Shown one piece after another: positions 1-9,589 of a stretch of 64,000 nucleotides of DNA. The notes beneath the pieces were generated by a model. The model ran no database searches. It had not been told where the DNA came from and saw nothing but the letters and a program-made list of their open reading frames with translations. Origin of the DNA: Pseudomonadota bacterium. GTDB taxonomy: Bacteria > Desulfobacterota > Binatia > Binatales > Binataceae. The stretch spans positions 310,001 through 374,000 of the forward strand of contig JAJPHI010000009.1 in the NCBI GenBank assembly GCA_021325355.1. The letters are read 5' to 3'. Position numbers and translations under genes: made by a program. The stretch's first letter is position 1, and every line of letters begins with the position of its first letter.

Positions 1-1050
1 CTCGCGCAGAAGGGTTTGGAGGACGCGCGCCTGCAGCCCCGCCGACGTCATCCCTTGCCCATAGACCGGATTGAAGCTGCAGATGGCGTCACCCACCAGC
101 AGAAACCGCGCGGGAAATCGCGGCATCCGCTCGTAGTGGCGCAGGATGCTCGAGGGAAAACGATGCTGGCTGATGTCGGCGATTCGTTCGGCGTCCCTGA
201 TCAATTCGTACAACGCGGGCGAAGGCAACGAACGGGCAAACTCCATGAAGCCGTCGGGATCGGTCGGCGGATAGTCGCCGAACCGTCCGGCGAGGCTCAC
301 GTGCCAGACGCCGTTTTCGATCTCGAACAAGCCGCCGCCGCGCACGTTCGGCGGCGGCGCGCCGAAGAGGATGATCGGCTCGACCTGCGGCGCGTCGGCG
401 GGTTTGCGAAAGCGCGTGCTGGTATAGGCGAAGTCAACCTCGATCGTGGTCACTTCGGGCGGCGCGAAGCCCATCTCGCCGAGCCATCGGGGGGCGCGCG
501 AGCCGCGGCCGCCGGCGTCGATTACCAGATCGGCAGGCACCTCGCGCGTAGCTCCGTCAGGACCGACACGCAGGCCGGTGACGCTGCCGTCGCGATGAGC
601 CAGCGCTTCGACAATGGCGCCCTGCTCCAGGCGGACGTTGGCCAACTCGAGGGTGCGCTTGCGCAGCAGATACTCGAGCAGGCCGCGGCTCATGACGTGG
701 CCGCCGAAGCCGAGGTCGCGGGGTTCGCGTATCGACCCGGTCAGGCTGTAGCTCTTGCCGTCAGCGCGGTACCAAACGGCGTCGCGGCCGGCGCGCCAGC
801 GAATGGCGCCGAGTTGTTCGAGTTCCGCGCCGAAGCCCGGGAAGAACTCGGAGATGATCTGCTCGCCGCCGTAAAGCAGGGCATGAACGTGATTACCCTG
901 CGGCGTGGATTTGTGGATGACGGGACGGTCTTCGAGCTGATCACGCTCGAAGATGGTGACCTGCTCGAAGAATTCGCTCAGCACCCGCGCCGCCATCAGG
1001 CCTGCGATACTGCCGCCGACAACGGCGGCATGAGCCCCCAATCTGGTCAT
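1..1050 (-). CDS. FAD-dependent monooxygenase-like protein, 3' end cut by window edge
   Basis: The first 350 codons are present and the C-terminus lies outside the window. The N-terminus has the dinucleotide-binding fold (VVGGSIAGLMAAR, about residues 10-22) followed by an acidic strand end (FER). Near residue 320 there is the second FAD motif GDAICSFNPVYGQGM, typical of PHBH/UbiH-type aromatic hydroxylases and related halogenases. The reaction is probably a flavin-dependent oxidation of a small organic substrate; the substrate cannot be read from the sequence. The ATG at 1050 has a GGGGGAAG ribosome-binding site upstream. The frame stays open to base 1. The gene follows asnS on the same strand after 57 bases and is probably not functionally linked to it. 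Confidence 0.82.
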   Translation of the reverse strand, partial: MTRLGAHAAVVGGSIAGLMAARVLSEFFEQVTIFERDQLEDRPVIHKSTPQGNHVHALLYGGEQIISEFFPGFGAELEQLGAIRWRAGRDAVWYRADGKSYSLTGSIREPRDLGFGGHVMSRGLLEYLLRKRTLELANVRLEQGAIVEALAHRDGSVTGLRVGPDGATREVPADLVIDAGGRGSRAPRWLGEMGFAPPEVTTIEVDFAYTSTRFRKPADAPQVEPIILFGAPPPNVRGGGLFEIENGVWHVSLAGRFGDYPPTDPDGFMEFARSLPSPALYELIRDAERIADISQHRFPSSILRHYERMPRFPARFLLVGDAICSFNPVYGQGMTSAGLQARVLQTLLRE

Positions 1051-1107
1051 CGCTTCCCCCATTCGATCACGCCGCGTCGGTCTCGCGGCGCGCTCTATAC
1101 AACCACT

Positions 1108-2406
1108 TCATGGCGTCAGCCGTTCCATCATGCGCGGAAACGGAATCGCCTCGCGGATATGATGAATGCCGCAGCACCAAGCCACCATGCGCTCGATCCC
1201 CATGCCGAATCCGGCATGGGGCACCGATCCGTAACGGCGCAAATCGAGGTACCATTCGAAGGGCTCGAGCGGCAGTTGATGGTCGAGCATGCGCTGGCGC
1301 AGCGTGGCATAGTCGTCCTCGCGCTGGCCGCCGCCGATAATCTCGCCGTAACCCTCGGGGGCGAGCATATCGACACAGAGCGCCACCTCCGGCCGTTCCG
1401 GATCATGTTTCATGTAGAAGGCCTTGCACTCAGCCGGGTAGCGATGGACCAGGACGGGCGTCGCGAATTCACTGGACAGCGCGGTCTCCTCGTCGCCGCC
1501 GAGGTCGTCGCCCCACTTGACGGCGAAGCCTTTGGCCTGGAGCCGCGCGATAGCCTCGTCGTAGGTGATTCGCGGATAGGGCCTGGCGGCGGCGCGAGCG
1601 AGCCTTTCGATATCGCGCTCGAGGGTCTTCAATTCGGCGCCGCGGCGCTCGAGCACGCGCGTCAGGATGTAGGAGACGAACTCCTCGGCGAGATTCATAT
1701 CGTCGTCGAGATTGAAGTAGGCCACTTCCGGCTCGACCATCCAGAATTCCGTCAGGTGGCGGCGGGTCTTGGACTTTTCGGCGCGAAACGTCGGACCGAA
1801 GCAGTAAACCTTGCCAAAGGCGAGCGCGCCGGCCTCGGCATACAACTGTCCGCTTTGCGTCAGATAGGCTTTGCGATCGCCGAAGTAATCGATCTCGAAC
1901 AGATTGGTCGTACCCTCGCAGGAGGTAGGCGTCAGAATCGGCGAGTCGAACAGGATAAAGCCGCGTTGGTGGAGAAAGTCCCGGCAAGCCGCTTCGACTT
2001 CGCTCCGCACGCGCAGGATCGCGTGCTGGCGCGACGAGCGCACCCACAGATGGCGCTGGTCGAGCAGAAAGGCGACGCCGTGTTCCTTCGGGGTTATCGG
2101 ATAATCGACGGCGGGGGCGACAAGTTTAATCTCCGTCACCGTGAGCTCGCGTCCGCCGGGGGCGCGTTTGTCCTCCCGGACGATACCGGTGACTTCAAGC
2201 GAGCTTTCCTGGGCGAGATGATCGGCGCGCGCGAACGCCTCCGGTCCAAGGTCGCCAAGCGAGGCGACCGCCTGGCAGATACCGGTGCCGTCGCGAATCA
2301 AGAGGAAGTGGACCTTGCCGCTCGAGCGTCGATTATAGAGCCATCCGCGCAGCGTCACCTGGCTGCCGATATGGTTTCCGAGGTCCTCGATATAGACCGC
2401 TCCCAT
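1108..2406 (-). CDS. asnS: Asparaginyl-tRNA synthetase
   Basis: This cytoplasmic class IIb enzyme charges tRNA-Asn with asparagine. The 432 residues hold an N-terminal OB-fold anticodon-binding domain (about 1-100) and a class II catalytic core. Motif 2 runs from [15 protein letters not shown] (207-221) to the VEPE at 224-227, and motif 3 is GFGMGIERM (399-407). The motif 2 sequence and overall length fit AsnRS better than AspRS, which carries an extra GAD insertion. The ATG at 2406 begins the OB fold directly (MGAVYIEDL). Its presence suggests direct charging of Asn-tRNA, although a GatCAB route elsewhere cannot be excluded. Confidence 0.95.
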   Translation of the reverse strand: MGAVYIEDLGNHIGSQVTLRGWLYNRRSSGKVHFLLIRDGTGICQAVASLGDLGPEAFARADHLAQESSLEVTGIVREDKRAPGGRELTVTEIKLVAPAVDYPITPKEHGVAFLLDQRHLWVRSSRQHAILRVRSEVEAACRDFLHQRGFILFDSPILTPTSCEGTTNLFEIDYFGDRKAYLTQSGQLYAEAGALAFGKVYCFGPTFRAEKSKTRRHLTEFWMVEPEVAYFNLDDDMNLAEEFVSYILTRVLERRGAELKTLERDIERLARAAARPYPRITYDEAIARLQAKGFAVKWGDDLGGDEETALSSEFATPVLVHRYPAECKAFYMKHDPERPEVALCVDMLAPEGYGEIIGGGQREDDYATLRQRMLDHQLPLEPFEWYLDLRRYGSVPHAGFGMGIERMVAWCCGIHHIREAIPFPRMMERLTP

Positions 2407-2584
2407 GCTTTGCAGTTTAGGCGGGTTTATGGCGCTCCGCTATGCGGCAGTTTTGCGGCGGACGCCGATACGGCGTCCTGCGGCGCCATCGGGACCGCGG
2501 AACCGTGCGAGTCAGAGCCGCGCGACCTTCAATCGGAGCCGTCGCTCGCGCGCAGCGCCACGCAAACAGGCGCCGAGGAAAAAC

Positions 2585-2661
2585 TGGCGCCCCCTGCGGG
2601 ATTCGAACCCACGGCCCCAGGATTAGGAATCCTGTGCTCTATCCGTCTGAGCTAAGGGGGC
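2585..2661 (-). tRNA. tRNA-Arg, anticodon CCU
   Basis: Read on the minus strand it folds as a full cloverleaf. The 7-bp acceptor stem is GCCCCCT with AGGGGGC, followed by U8/A9 and a GCTC/GAGC D stem. The anticodon stem CAGGA/TCCTG encloses loop TTCCTAA, so the anticodon is CCU and reads AGG codons. The T arm is GTGGG-TTCGAAT-CCCGC. The discriminator base is G, and the 3' CCA is encoded (bases 2587 to 2585). It sits between asnS and the permease gene on the same strand. Confidence 0.95.
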
Positions 2662-2717
2662 GCACGCTGAAGCTTAGGGAGGTTGACGCCGCCGATTCAA
2701 GCCTGCCAACGGGATGG

Positions 2718-3851
2718 CTACGTGCGCGACGCGAGACCCGAATCATTCGCCATCACCCAGTCGACGAACAGCGTATGCGCGACGGCGAGCACCACCGGCC
2801 CGACGAAGATCCCGATCACCCCCAGCGCGAGCAGTCCGCCGATCACGCCGACGAAAATGAGGATCAACGGGATGTCGGCGCTCTGTTTGATCAGGAGCGG
2901 TCGCAGGACGTTGTCGAAGGTCATGCACACGAGCGCCCATACCAGGAGCGCCGTTCCCCAGATACCGCCGCGCTCGACATAAACCCAGATAACCGCCGGA
3001 ATCAGGACGGGTGCCGGGCCGACCTGTGCGATCGCGAGGATCAACATCAGGGCGGTCAACAATCCCGCGAACGGTACGCCGGCAACGCTCAGGCCCACTC
3101 CGGCAAGGATCGCCTGGATCACCGCGGCAACGATGATGCCGAGAGCCACGCCGCGCACCGCCATCGCGGCCAGATGGGCCGCCTTCTCCCCCTCGGGTCC
3201 GGCCAGGCGCCGCGCCAGACCAACTGCCGTTGCCGCCACGCCTTCGCCGTTGGCGTACAGGATCGCGCAGAAAACGACGGTGACGAGGAAGTTGACCAGG
3301 AGCAGCCCAAGGCTCCCGGCCTGGCGCAGGAACCAGACGAGCACGGAGTGGGTAAACGGCGCGAGGATCGTCCGCCAGACCTCGGGACCGGCCGCCGCCA
3401 GATCGCTCCATCGAGTGGATAACCTCGGACCGATCAGCGGAATCGTCTGGAGCCAGTCCGGCGGCGCCGGCACGGTAAAGCTGGAGAGCCTTCGCGACCA
3501 ATCCTGGAGGATATCAACGCGCTCCACGATCGTGCTGATGGTCAGGTAGAGCGGGGCAACGACCAGCAAGAGCAGGCCTATCGTCATCACGGCGACGGCG
3601 AGCGACCGCCGGCTGCCGAGACGCGCTTCGAGCGCCAGCAGCAGCGGCCACGTCGCGACGGTAATCGCGACCGCCCACAGAATCGCGGGAATGAACGGTC
3701 GGATGATCCAGACGGTGGCGAAGATGAGACCGGCGAGCGCGAGCAACTGCAGGCTGGTCCGGGTCAAATCGGACTCGAAGGGCCGCGAAATGCGCGGTCG
3801 CGGCGGCGCCGATGGGTTGGGCGAGCGCGGCTTGTCGCTCAGATCAGGCAA
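2718..3851 (-). CDS. AI-2E family transporter (PerM/YdiK type)
   Basis: This 377-residue inner-membrane protein has the layout of the AI-2E exporter family. There are two hydrophobic segments near 34-75, one near 85-105, a hydrophilic central region (about 110-190), and then a run of membrane helices to the C-terminus. The C-terminal helices carry the family's Gly-rich GVIGGLLALGVIGIFVGP segment. Members export varied solutes or act as ion antiporters, and the substrate is unknown here. The start is a TTG at 3851, chosen because it leads into a short Pro/Ser-rich cytoplasmic tail ahead of the first helix. An ATG further in would lose part of the membrane region. Confidence 0.88.
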   Translation of the reverse strand: MPDLSDKPRSPNPSAPPRPRISRPFESDLTRTSLQLLALAGLIFATVWIIRPFIPAILWAVAITVATWPLLLALEARLGSRRSLAVAVMTIGLLLLVVAPLYLTISTIVERVDILQDWSRRLSSFTVPAPPDWLQTIPLIGPRLSTRWSDLAAAGPEVWRTILAPFTHSVLVWFLRQAGSLGLLLVNFLVTVVFCAILYANGEGVAATAVGLARRLAGPEGEKAAHLAAMAVRGVALGIIVAAVIQAILAGVGLSVAGVPFAGLLTALMLILAIAQVGPAPVLIPAVIWVYVERGGIWGTALLVWALVCMTFDNVLRPLLIKQSADIPLILIFVGVIGGLLALGVIGIFVGPVVLAVAHTLFVDWVMANDSGLASRT

Positions 3852-3992
3852 GGCTGAACACGATGTCGCGCCCGGGGGACGATTGCTTGAGGCGGTGCGG
3901 ATCCGCCATCCCTGCGATTAAGCCTGCGGGGCGACACGCTCGACTTGCTCTAGCACGCAGCCCGCATCAGAGCGAGACGCGGGAAGCGCACC

Positions 3993-4817
3993 TTAGGCCG
4001 ACGCCGCCGGATCCGTCTTCAGAGCGATACGCTCGCCGCGCAGCCACAAACACGGTCCGGACAGGATATAAATCGTCGCCAGAACGAACGTCGTGAACTG
4101 CGGCATCGCGAGCAGCAGGGCCACCACCAGCAGCACGATCAGCATCAACTCGAGCGGCGCGGTGTGGCGGAGGTCGATACCCTTGAAGCTCGGATAGGGC
4201 ACCCGCGAAACCATCAGGGCGGCCAGCGCCAGCGTCACCGGAACCATCGTGACGCATAGGGCGCGCGGCGAGCTGAACTCGAAATAGCTGTAGGCCAGGA
4301 CGACGCCGGCGATCATCGCGGCGGCACCTGGCACCGGCAGACCGACAAAGCGCCGTTTCTCTACGATCGTACTCTGCACGTTGAAGCGCGCGAGCCGCAG
4401 CGCCGCGGCCACCACATAGAGTCCGCTCACCACCACCGCCGGCGCGCCGAGCGGTCGCAGGGCCCACGAGTAGACCAGCGTCGCCGGCGCCGCCCCGAAG
4501 GCGACGACATCCGAAAGGCTGTCGAGTTCGACGCCGAACTGACTCGCCGAGCGCGACAGACGGGCGATCCGGCCGTCGAGTCCGTCGCAGATGAACGCGA
4601 CGGCGATCATTACCGCGGCGCTCTCGAAGTGCGCATCCGTCGACAGAATCAGCGAATAGAAACCCGCCAGCAGGCCCAGCGAAGTGATGGTCGCCGGGAT
4701 GATCAGAACGCCGCGCCGGAGCGGGCCGACCACGTTCGCGCGCTTCTCCAGCAGCCGTCCCGAGATTACCCGCAAACGCGCAATTGCGTCCGGTTCCTGA
4801 AACGGTTCAGTGGCCAT
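3993..4817 (-). CDS. pssA: CDP-diacylglycerol-serine O-phosphatidyltransferase
   Basis: This membrane enzyme joins CDP-diacylglycerol and serine to give phosphatidylserine. The CDP-alcohol phosphotransferase signature D-G-x2-A-R-x8-G-x3-D-x3-D is complete at residues 81-103 (D81, G82, A85, R86, G95, D99, D103). Six to eight hydrophobic helices surround it in a protein of 274 residues. The start ATG overlaps the end of the psd gene by 11 bases, so the two are translationally coupled and form the phosphatidylethanolamine pathway in reading order psd-pssA. Its CDP-diacylglycerol substrate would come from the cdsA product encoded upstream in the same series. Confidence 0.94.
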   Translation of the reverse strand: MATEPFQEPDAIARLRVISGRLLEKRANVVGPLRRGVLIIPATITSLGLLAGFYSLILSTDAHFESAAVMIAVAFICDGLDGRIARLSRSASQFGVELDSLSDVVAFGAAPATLVYSWALRPLGAPAVVVSGLYVVAAALRLARFNVQSTIVEKRRFVGLPVPGAAAMIAGVVLAYSYFEFSSPRALCVTMVPVTLALAALMVSRVPYPSFKGIDLRHTAPLELMLIVLLVVALLLAMPQFTTFVLATIYILSGPCLWLRGERIALKTDPAASA

Positions 4818-5565
4818 CGTCGGGTTCTCCGAGAATCGTCAGGCCCGCGCGCACCCGGTCGCCCAGGCTGACGCGCAGCCGATAATCATCCGGCACGAAG
4901 TGGTCCACGCGGCTGCCGAACATGATGAGCCCCAGGCGCTGCCCGCGCTCGATAACCTCCGCCTCCCGTATGCGACACACGATGCGACGGGCCAGATAGC
5001 CGGCGATCTGGATAATAGCATGGCGGCGGCCCGCCGCGTCCGCTATCTCAATCAGATTGCGCTCGTTGGATTCGCTCGCGCTGTCGCGAAAAGCCGCCCG
5101 AAAGTTGCCGGGGGTATGCACGATCCGCGCGATCCTGCCGCTGACCGGCGCGCGATTAACGTGGACATTGAGCGGCGACATGAAGACTGCAACGCGCTGA
5201 TACGGCGTGTTGCCCGCACCCGGGATAGGCACCCGATCGATGGCGCAGACTCGCCCGTCGGCGGCAGCGATAACCGCTCCGGCGGCGACCGCCGAGGCTT
5301 TACGATCGGGATCGCGAAAGAAGGCGCCGACGGCAAGCGCAAGCAGAAGCACGACCACGCCGGACGCGAGGAAGCCCGCGGCGAGCATCGCCACGCCGAC
5401 CAGTGCCGGGCCGAGGGCAAACGGTAAGCCTTCGGGCGCGAGGCGCAGGGTCCGCGCGAGGCGCTCCGTCAGGTGGGACGGCCCTCGACGCGCTGAACTC
5501 GCGGCAAGATCCGGAGCGCCGCTCAATTGCGGCTGCGATCGACCAGGCGGTCGCTGCCCAGCCAT
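4807..5565 (-). CDS. psd: Phosphatidylserine decarboxylase proenzyme
   Basis: It decarboxylates phosphatidylserine to phosphatidylethanolamine in the inner membrane. The short, archaetidylserine-type form has an N-terminal hydrophobic pair of helices, an FFRDPDR segment, a [12 protein letters not shown] block and the self-cleavage site IMFGSRVD near the C-terminus. Cleavage before that Ser would generate the pyruvoyl alpha chain of about 35 residues. The start is uncertain. There is no ATG, GTG or TTG between the ilvC stop and the first helix, so the nearest usable start is the ATG at 5565, inside the end of ilvC (43-base overlap). A further ATG lies at 5673, and a GTG/ATG pair lies inside the helix. 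pssA follows with an 11-base overlap. Confidence 0.88.
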   Translation of the reverse strand: MAGQRPPGRSQPQLSGAPDLAASSARRGPSHLTERLARTLRLAPEGLPFALGPALVGVAMLAAGFLASGVVVLLLALAVGAFFRDPDRKASAVAAGAVIAAADGRVCAIDRVPIPGAGNTPYQRVAVFMSPLNVHVNRAPVSGRIARIVHTPGNFRAAFRDSASESNERNLIEIADAAGRRHAIIQIAGYLARRIVCRIREAEVIERGQRLGLIMFGSRVDHFVPDDYRLRVSLGDRVRAGLTILGEPDDGH

Positions 5566-6539
5566 GGCATGAACGAGCGCAACTGGCGCCCGACTTCCTC
5601 GACCGGATGCTTTTCGGCCTCGCTGCGCAGCCGTTTGAAGTTTTTGAGGCCGTCGCGGTATTCGCCGATCCATTCATTGGCGAACTTGCCCGATTGAATG
5701 TCCGCGAGAATCTCCTTCATGGCGCGGCGCGTCGCCTCGCCGATAATGCGCTTGCCGCGGGTCATATCGCCGTATTCGGCGGTGTTGCTGATCGAGTAGC
5801 GCATGTTCGAGATGCCGCCTTCGTAGATCAGATCGACGATCAGCTTCACTTCGTGGAGACACTCGAAATAGGCCATCTCCGGCGCGTAGCCGGCCTCGAC
5901 CAGGGTTTCGTAGCCCGCCCGGATGAGCTCGGTCAGGCCGCCACAGAGCACCGACTGTTCGCCGAACAAATCGGTTTCGGTCTCTTCGCGAAAGCTGGTT
6001 TCGATGATCGCCGCGCGGCCGCCGCCGATAGCACAGCCATAAGCGAGGCCTATCTGATGAGTATCTCCCGAGGGGTCCTGGTAGACCGCCAGCAGGCACG
6101 GCACACCGCGACCCTTGACGAATTCCGAGCGCACCAGGTGACCGGGGCCCTTCGGCGCGATCATGAAGACGTTCACGTCGTTCGACGGCTGGATAAACTT
6201 GAAATGGATATTAAAGCCGTGGCCGAAGGCGAGGTACTTGCCTTTGCCAAGATGGGGCGCGATTTCGGCGCGGTAGATCTCCGCCGCCATCTCGTCCGGC
6301 GTGAGCATCATGATGATATCCGCCTCACGCGCGGCCTCCGCGGTATCGACGACGCGAATCCCCTGCTTGCGCGCCTTGTCGACGGACGGACTGTCCGGGC
6401 GCAGTCCCACGCGCACGTCGATACCGCTGTCACGCAGATTGAGCGCGTGCGCATGGCCCTGACTGCCGAAGCCGATTACGGCGACTTTATGCGGGCGGAG
6501 GACGCTCAGATCGGCGTCGCGGTCGTAAAAAACTTTCAT
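5523..6539 (-). CDS. ilvC: Ketol-acid reductoisomerase (NADP+)
   Basis: This is the second step of valine and isoleucine synthesis: isomerisation and NADPH reduction of acetolactate or acetohydroxybutyrate. At 338 residues it is the short class I form. The Rossmann motif is [17 protein letters not shown], followed by a VGLR stretch. The knotted C-terminal domain carries the Mg-binding acidic residues in [17 protein letters not shown] and the SNTAEYGD motif. It lies 82 bases downstream of ilvN, forming an ilvN-ilvC pair, with the large acetolactate synthase subunit not adjacent. The phospholipid genes psd and pssA follow directly. Confidence 0.96.
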   Translation of the reverse strand: MKVFYDRDADLSVLRPHKVAVIGFGSQGHAHALNLRDSGIDVRVGLRPDSPSVDKARKQGIRVVDTAEAAREADIIMMLTPDEMAAEIYRAEIAPHLGKGKYLAFGHGFNIHFKFIQPSNDVNVFMIAPKGPGHLVRSEFVKGRGVPCLLAVYQDPSGDTHQIGLAYGCAIGGGRAAIIETSFREETETDLFGEQSVLCGGLTELIRAGYETLVEAGYAPEMAYFECLHEVKLIVDLIYEGGISNMRYSISNTAEYGDMTRGKRIIGEATRRAMKEILADIQSGKFANEWIGEYRDGLKNFKRLRSEAEKHPVEEVGRQLRSFMPWLGSDRLVDRSRN

Positions 6540-6621
6540 GCCAGTTCCTCTTTCGTAAATGCGGTGACGAACCCAGGTCGGATCGCGATGGCGCGAGAAC
6601 CGACGACGGTCGGCGCGTGCC

Positions 6622-7146
6622 TTAGGCAGACTCGCGCAGACTGCGCTGATTCGCGACTTCCGGCTGCACCGTTCGAGCCATCGCGATCTTGCCGGTGCGT
6701 ACGATCTCCTTGATGCCGAGCGGGCGGACCAGCGCGATAAAGGCGCGCAGCTTGGCGCTGTCCCCGGTCACTTCCACGGTTTGTGCGCGCGGGCCGATAT
6801 CCACCACGTGCGCGCGAAAGGTCTTCACGATGGCGTCCAGCTCGGAGCGGGTGCGGTCCTCGACGGCGATTTTGACCAGCATCAGTTCACGATCGACCGT
6901 CTCCACACCCTGGAAGTCCGTGACCTTGATAACGGTAACCAACTTGTTGAGCTGCTTGTTGATCTGCTCGAGCACCTGATCATCGCCGCTGCTCACGATA
7001 ACGATGCGTGAGACGGTGCCGTCAATCGGATCTTCGTTGACCGTCAGCGATTCGATATTGAAGCCGCGGCTCGAAAAGAGACCCGCCACGCGCGCGAGGA
7101 CGCCGAACTCGTTTTCGACCAGAACCGATATCGTATGACTTGGCAT
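6622..7146 (-). CDS. ilvN: Acetolactate synthase small (regulatory) subunit
   Basis: The regulatory partner of the TPP-dependent acetolactate synthase mediates feedback inhibition by valine. The protein is 174 residues long with an N-terminal ACT domain ([20 protein letters not shown]) and a C-terminal ACT-like half, matching the long IlvH type. The valine-site region [15 protein letters not shown] is present. Normally the large subunit ilvB lies immediately upstream. Here the upstream gene is a DUF465 protein, so ilvB must be elsewhere. ilvC follows on the same strand. Confidence 0.94.
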   Translation of the reverse strand: MPSHTISVLVENEFGVLARVAGLFSSRGFNIESLTVNEDPIDGTVSRIVIVSSGDDQVLEQINKQLNKLVTVIKVTDFQGVETVDRELMLVKIAVEDRTRSELDAIVKTFRAHVVDIGPRAQTVEVTGDSAKLRAFIALVRPLGIKEIVRTGKIAMARTVQPEVANQRSLRESA

Positions 7147-7203
7147 CGCGAGTTGTGCTGTCCCGAGCGCAGTCTCCTTCAGGAAATCAAAGGGCGAACA
7201 GGG

Positions 7204-7437
7204 CTAATTGGCAAAATCGTGTTGGTGGCGCTCTAAAATCGCCATTATGCGATCCTTCGATGCCAGTTTGAGTTTCTGCAGCCGTTTGACTTCGAGTTCT
7301 TCTTCAGGCGTCAGGTAGGGCCGATGACGGAAAGCGTCCAACTGCCGTTTGAGGTCCTGATGCTCGTCGTGCAACGCGCGCAATTCCGGATCCTGTGTCG
7401 CATAGCGTTGGATCAGTTCTTCCTCTCGACGTTCCAT
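7204..7437 (-). CDS. YdcH/DUF465 family small protein
   Basis: This 77-residue protein is almost entirely charged alpha-helix. It shows the family pattern of an N-terminal helix with L..H..L...I or L spacing (LRALHDEHQDLKRQLDAF), a short TPEEELEVKRLQKLKL second helix, and a basic KDRIMAIL end. These proteins are predicted helical hairpins of unknown function. The gene lies 5 bases after tsaB and 57 bases before ilvN, probably in the same transcript. Nothing indicates a specific partner. Confidence 0.8.
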   Translation of the reverse strand: MERREEELIQRYATQDPELRALHDEHQDLKRQLDAFRHRPYLTPEEELEVKRLQKLKLASKDRIMAILERHQHDFAN

Positions 7438-7442
7438 GGCAC

Positions 7443-8192
7443 CTATCTCCGATTTTCGAGCGCAGAATTTATAGGAATCTCGCGCGATCCGACATAACGC
7501 GGTTCGAGCGCGGCCGAAGCCTGGTAGCCGCCCTGGCTCAACGCGAGAGCGCCGGCCACGGCTACCATGACGCCCCGCAGTTCGCCATAAGGAACGGCGC
7601 GCGAGCTGCCATCCACGGACGCCATCCGACGCGTCGCGTCGAGCGCGGCTGGGCCGCCGATGAACAGCACAGGATCCGCAACCAGCAAATCGAGCTGCGC
7701 CGCCGGCAACGCACGATCGTCACTCAGCTTTTCTAGCGCATCGCCGGATCTCCGGTAAAGGGCGGCGTACACCTCACCGTGACGGCCGTCAAGCACCGGA
7801 CAGATAATCCCTCCGTCTGCGCCTTGCTCCGCACCCGCCATCGCGATCGCATCGAGTGAAGGCACCCCGACGAGAGGCTTCCCGGAGGCTGCGGCGAGCC
7901 CTTTGGCATAGCTGAGGCCGACCCGGAGTCCGGTAAACGAGCCCGGTCCCAAGCCGACGGCAAAGGCGGCCAGGTCTGGAATCGTGAGAGCGGCCGCGCG
8001 CAGCAACTCCGCGACCGCGTCGGGCAGGCCCGAGCAATGCGTCGGCAGCTCCCGATTGAGCTGCGCCCGGATTTGTCCGTGGTCGACCAGGCCCAGGCTT
8101 GCGGTTGCGGTTCCGGTTTCGATCCCGAGAACGGGGCCCACCGCCCGAGCTTTTGCCAGCGCGCGTTCAGCCAACCAGATGCGAGAGGTCAT
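7443..8192 (-). CDS. tsaB: tRNA threonylcarbamoyladenosine biosynthesis protein TsaB
   Basis: TsaB dimerises with TsaD to transfer the threonylcarbamoyl group to A37 of ANN-decoding tRNAs. The ASKHA N-terminal motif VLGIETGTATASLGL and the conserved VGLGPGSFTGLRVGLSYAKG segment are both present. The length of 249 residues is near the family norm. The ATG at 8192 sits inside the 3' end of rseP (26-base overlap), implying coupled translation. The first 20 residues ahead of VLGIETGT are poorly conserved in the family, so a later start is possible. TsaD, TsaE and TsaC are not in the window. Confidence 0.92.
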   Translation of the reverse strand: MTSRIWLAERALAKARAVGPVLGIETGTATASLGLVDHGQIRAQLNRELPTHCSGLPDAVAELLRAAALTIPDLAAFAVGLGPGSFTGLRVGLSYAKGLAAASGKPLVGVPSLDAIAMAGAEQGADGGIICPVLDGRHGEVYAALYRRSGDALEKLSDDRALPAAQLDLLVADPVLFIGGPAALDATRRMASVDGSSRAVPYGELRGVMVAVAGALALSQGGYQASAALEPRYVGSREIPINSALENRR

Positions 8193-9561
8193 TGAAAATT
8201 ACGAAGGCCATCAGGACGGCCAGGATGAACAAGCCGACCTGCATCGCGATTTCGCGATGGCGCAGCTTGAGCGGCGATCCCTTCACCGCCTCAATAGCAA
8301 AAAACAGGACGTGACCACCGTCAAGCATCGGGATAGGCAGCAGATTGATAATTCCCAGTTCGAGGCTGATCATCATCATGAAGAGCGCCACGTTGGCGAA
8401 GCCGCGATGGACTTCGCGGCCGGCGATGCGCGCAATCATAATCGGCCCGCCGAGCGCCTCGCGCACCGGCGTCGCGCCTTCAACAATCTTCGCGATACCC
8501 GTCGTCAGCGTCGCGCCCATGCGCGCGGTCTCGACCAGTCCCTGTGTGATCGCCCGCCACGGCGGCAGCCGCTCGATCCCTTCCGCGCCGCTCTGCCCCA
8601 CGCCGATTATCCAGGTCGGTTCCTTGTCGCCGTAGATCGTCGGAATCACGACGAGCTTCGGCTGGACCACCAGGTTGAGGATCTGCGCGCGGTTCCCGGT
8701 GGTCCGCTCGACGCGCAGCCGCAACGGCTGACCATTGCTCGCCTTGACCATCCGCGAGAAGTCGTCCCAGGAGTCCACCGGATTGTCGTTTATCGCGAGG
8801 ACATGATCGCCGCTGCGCAGGCCTGCGGTGTAACCCGGAAGGCCGCGATCCACGGTGCCGATAACCGCGAGCGCTATCGGCATCCCGACCATCAGCGTGA
8901 TCATCATGAGCAGCGGCGCGAACAGGATATTGGCCGCCGGGCCGGCCAGGACAATCGCGAAGCGCCGTCGCAGGGGCTGGCTGGGGAAAGCCTGCTGCTT
9001 GAATTCCTCGAGCAACGCTCCGGGATGGTCTTCCACCAGATGTTCAATGGCAAGCTTCGGATCCCGATAGCGCGCGACTGCGCGCAGCAAGAGACGCTCG
9101 GTAGTGGTCGGCGGCCGCCCGATCGCCATGAGCTCGCCGGCGCTCGCCGACACGATCGCGCCGCTCGCCGCGCGCTGCGCCGCAGCTACCTCGGCTTGTT
9201 CAGCTTCATCCGCCAGTTGGACAAGGACGCGATCGTCATCGCCCTCGGCGATCGATCGATGGGAGCGTGCCGCGCCGACCAAGTCGAGTTTGACCTCTTC
9301 GAGGTAGCCGCGAAGGGTCTCGGCGGCAGGCTCGTCCGATGCGATCTCATCGCCCAGCATGCGGACATAGCCGCCGAGCGGCGTGGCGCCGATCGCATAG
9401 TCGGTTCTGCCGCGGCGAAAGCCCCAGACCCGCGGCGGATAACCGACGGAAAACCGCAACACCCGCACACCCATCCGTTTTGCCACCGTGAAATGGCCGG
9501 CCTCGTGAACGATCACGATGATGGCGAAAATCGCGACAGCGCCGACTATTGAGATGATCAT
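8167..9561 (-). CDS. rseP: Site-2 intramembrane metalloprotease RseP, with large insertion
   Basis: This zinc protease of the inner membrane cleaves anti-sigma factors and leftover signal peptides. The first helix carries HEAGH (19-23), and the third catalytic ligand lies in NLLPIPMLDGGH (406-417). A PDZ domain covers roughly 225-310. Conserved blocks GGYVRMLGDE (63-72) and AFPSQPLRRRF (191-201) are usually separated by 20-40 residues. Here they are about 118 apart, filled by a charged, mostly helical insertion. The gene lies 28 bases after cdsA. The dxr gene that often stands between them is absent. Confidence 0.93.
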   Translation of the reverse strand: MIISIVGAVAIFAIIVIVHEAGHFTVAKRMGVRVLRFSVGYPPRVWGFRRGRTDYAIGATPLGGYVRMLGDEIASDEPAAETLRGYLEEVKLDLVGAARSHRSIAEGDDDRVLVQLADEAEQAEVAAAQRAASGAIVSASAGELMAIGRPPTTTERLLLRAVARYRDPKLAIEHLVEDHPGALLEEFKQQAFPSQPLRRRFAIVLAGPAANILFAPLLMMITLMVGMPIALAVIGTVDRGLPGYTAGLRSGDHVLAINDNPVDSWDDFSRMVKASNGQPLRLRVERTTGNRAQILNLVVQPKLVVIPTIYGDKEPTWIIGVGQSGAEGIERLPPWRAITQGLVETARMGATLTTGIAKIVEGATPVREALGGPIMIARIAGREVHRGFANVALFMMMISLELGIINLLPIPMLDGGHVLFFAIEAVKGSPLKLRHREIAMQVGLFILAVLMAFVIFNDLSHLVG

Positions 9562-9589
9562 GCGGGTCAGGCCCGAAGCGCTCAGACTT

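Noticed and set aside
16-2655. Very long plus-strand open frame of 879 codons
   Set aside because: It lies opposite a clear FAD monooxygenase, asnS and tRNA-Arg; no domain is recognisable, as expected for an antisense frame in GC-rich coding DNA.
7984-9552. Plus-strand frame of 522 codons opposite tsaB and rseP
   Set aside because: It is Arg/His-rich shadow sequence without motifs. rseP and tsaB are certain on the other strand.
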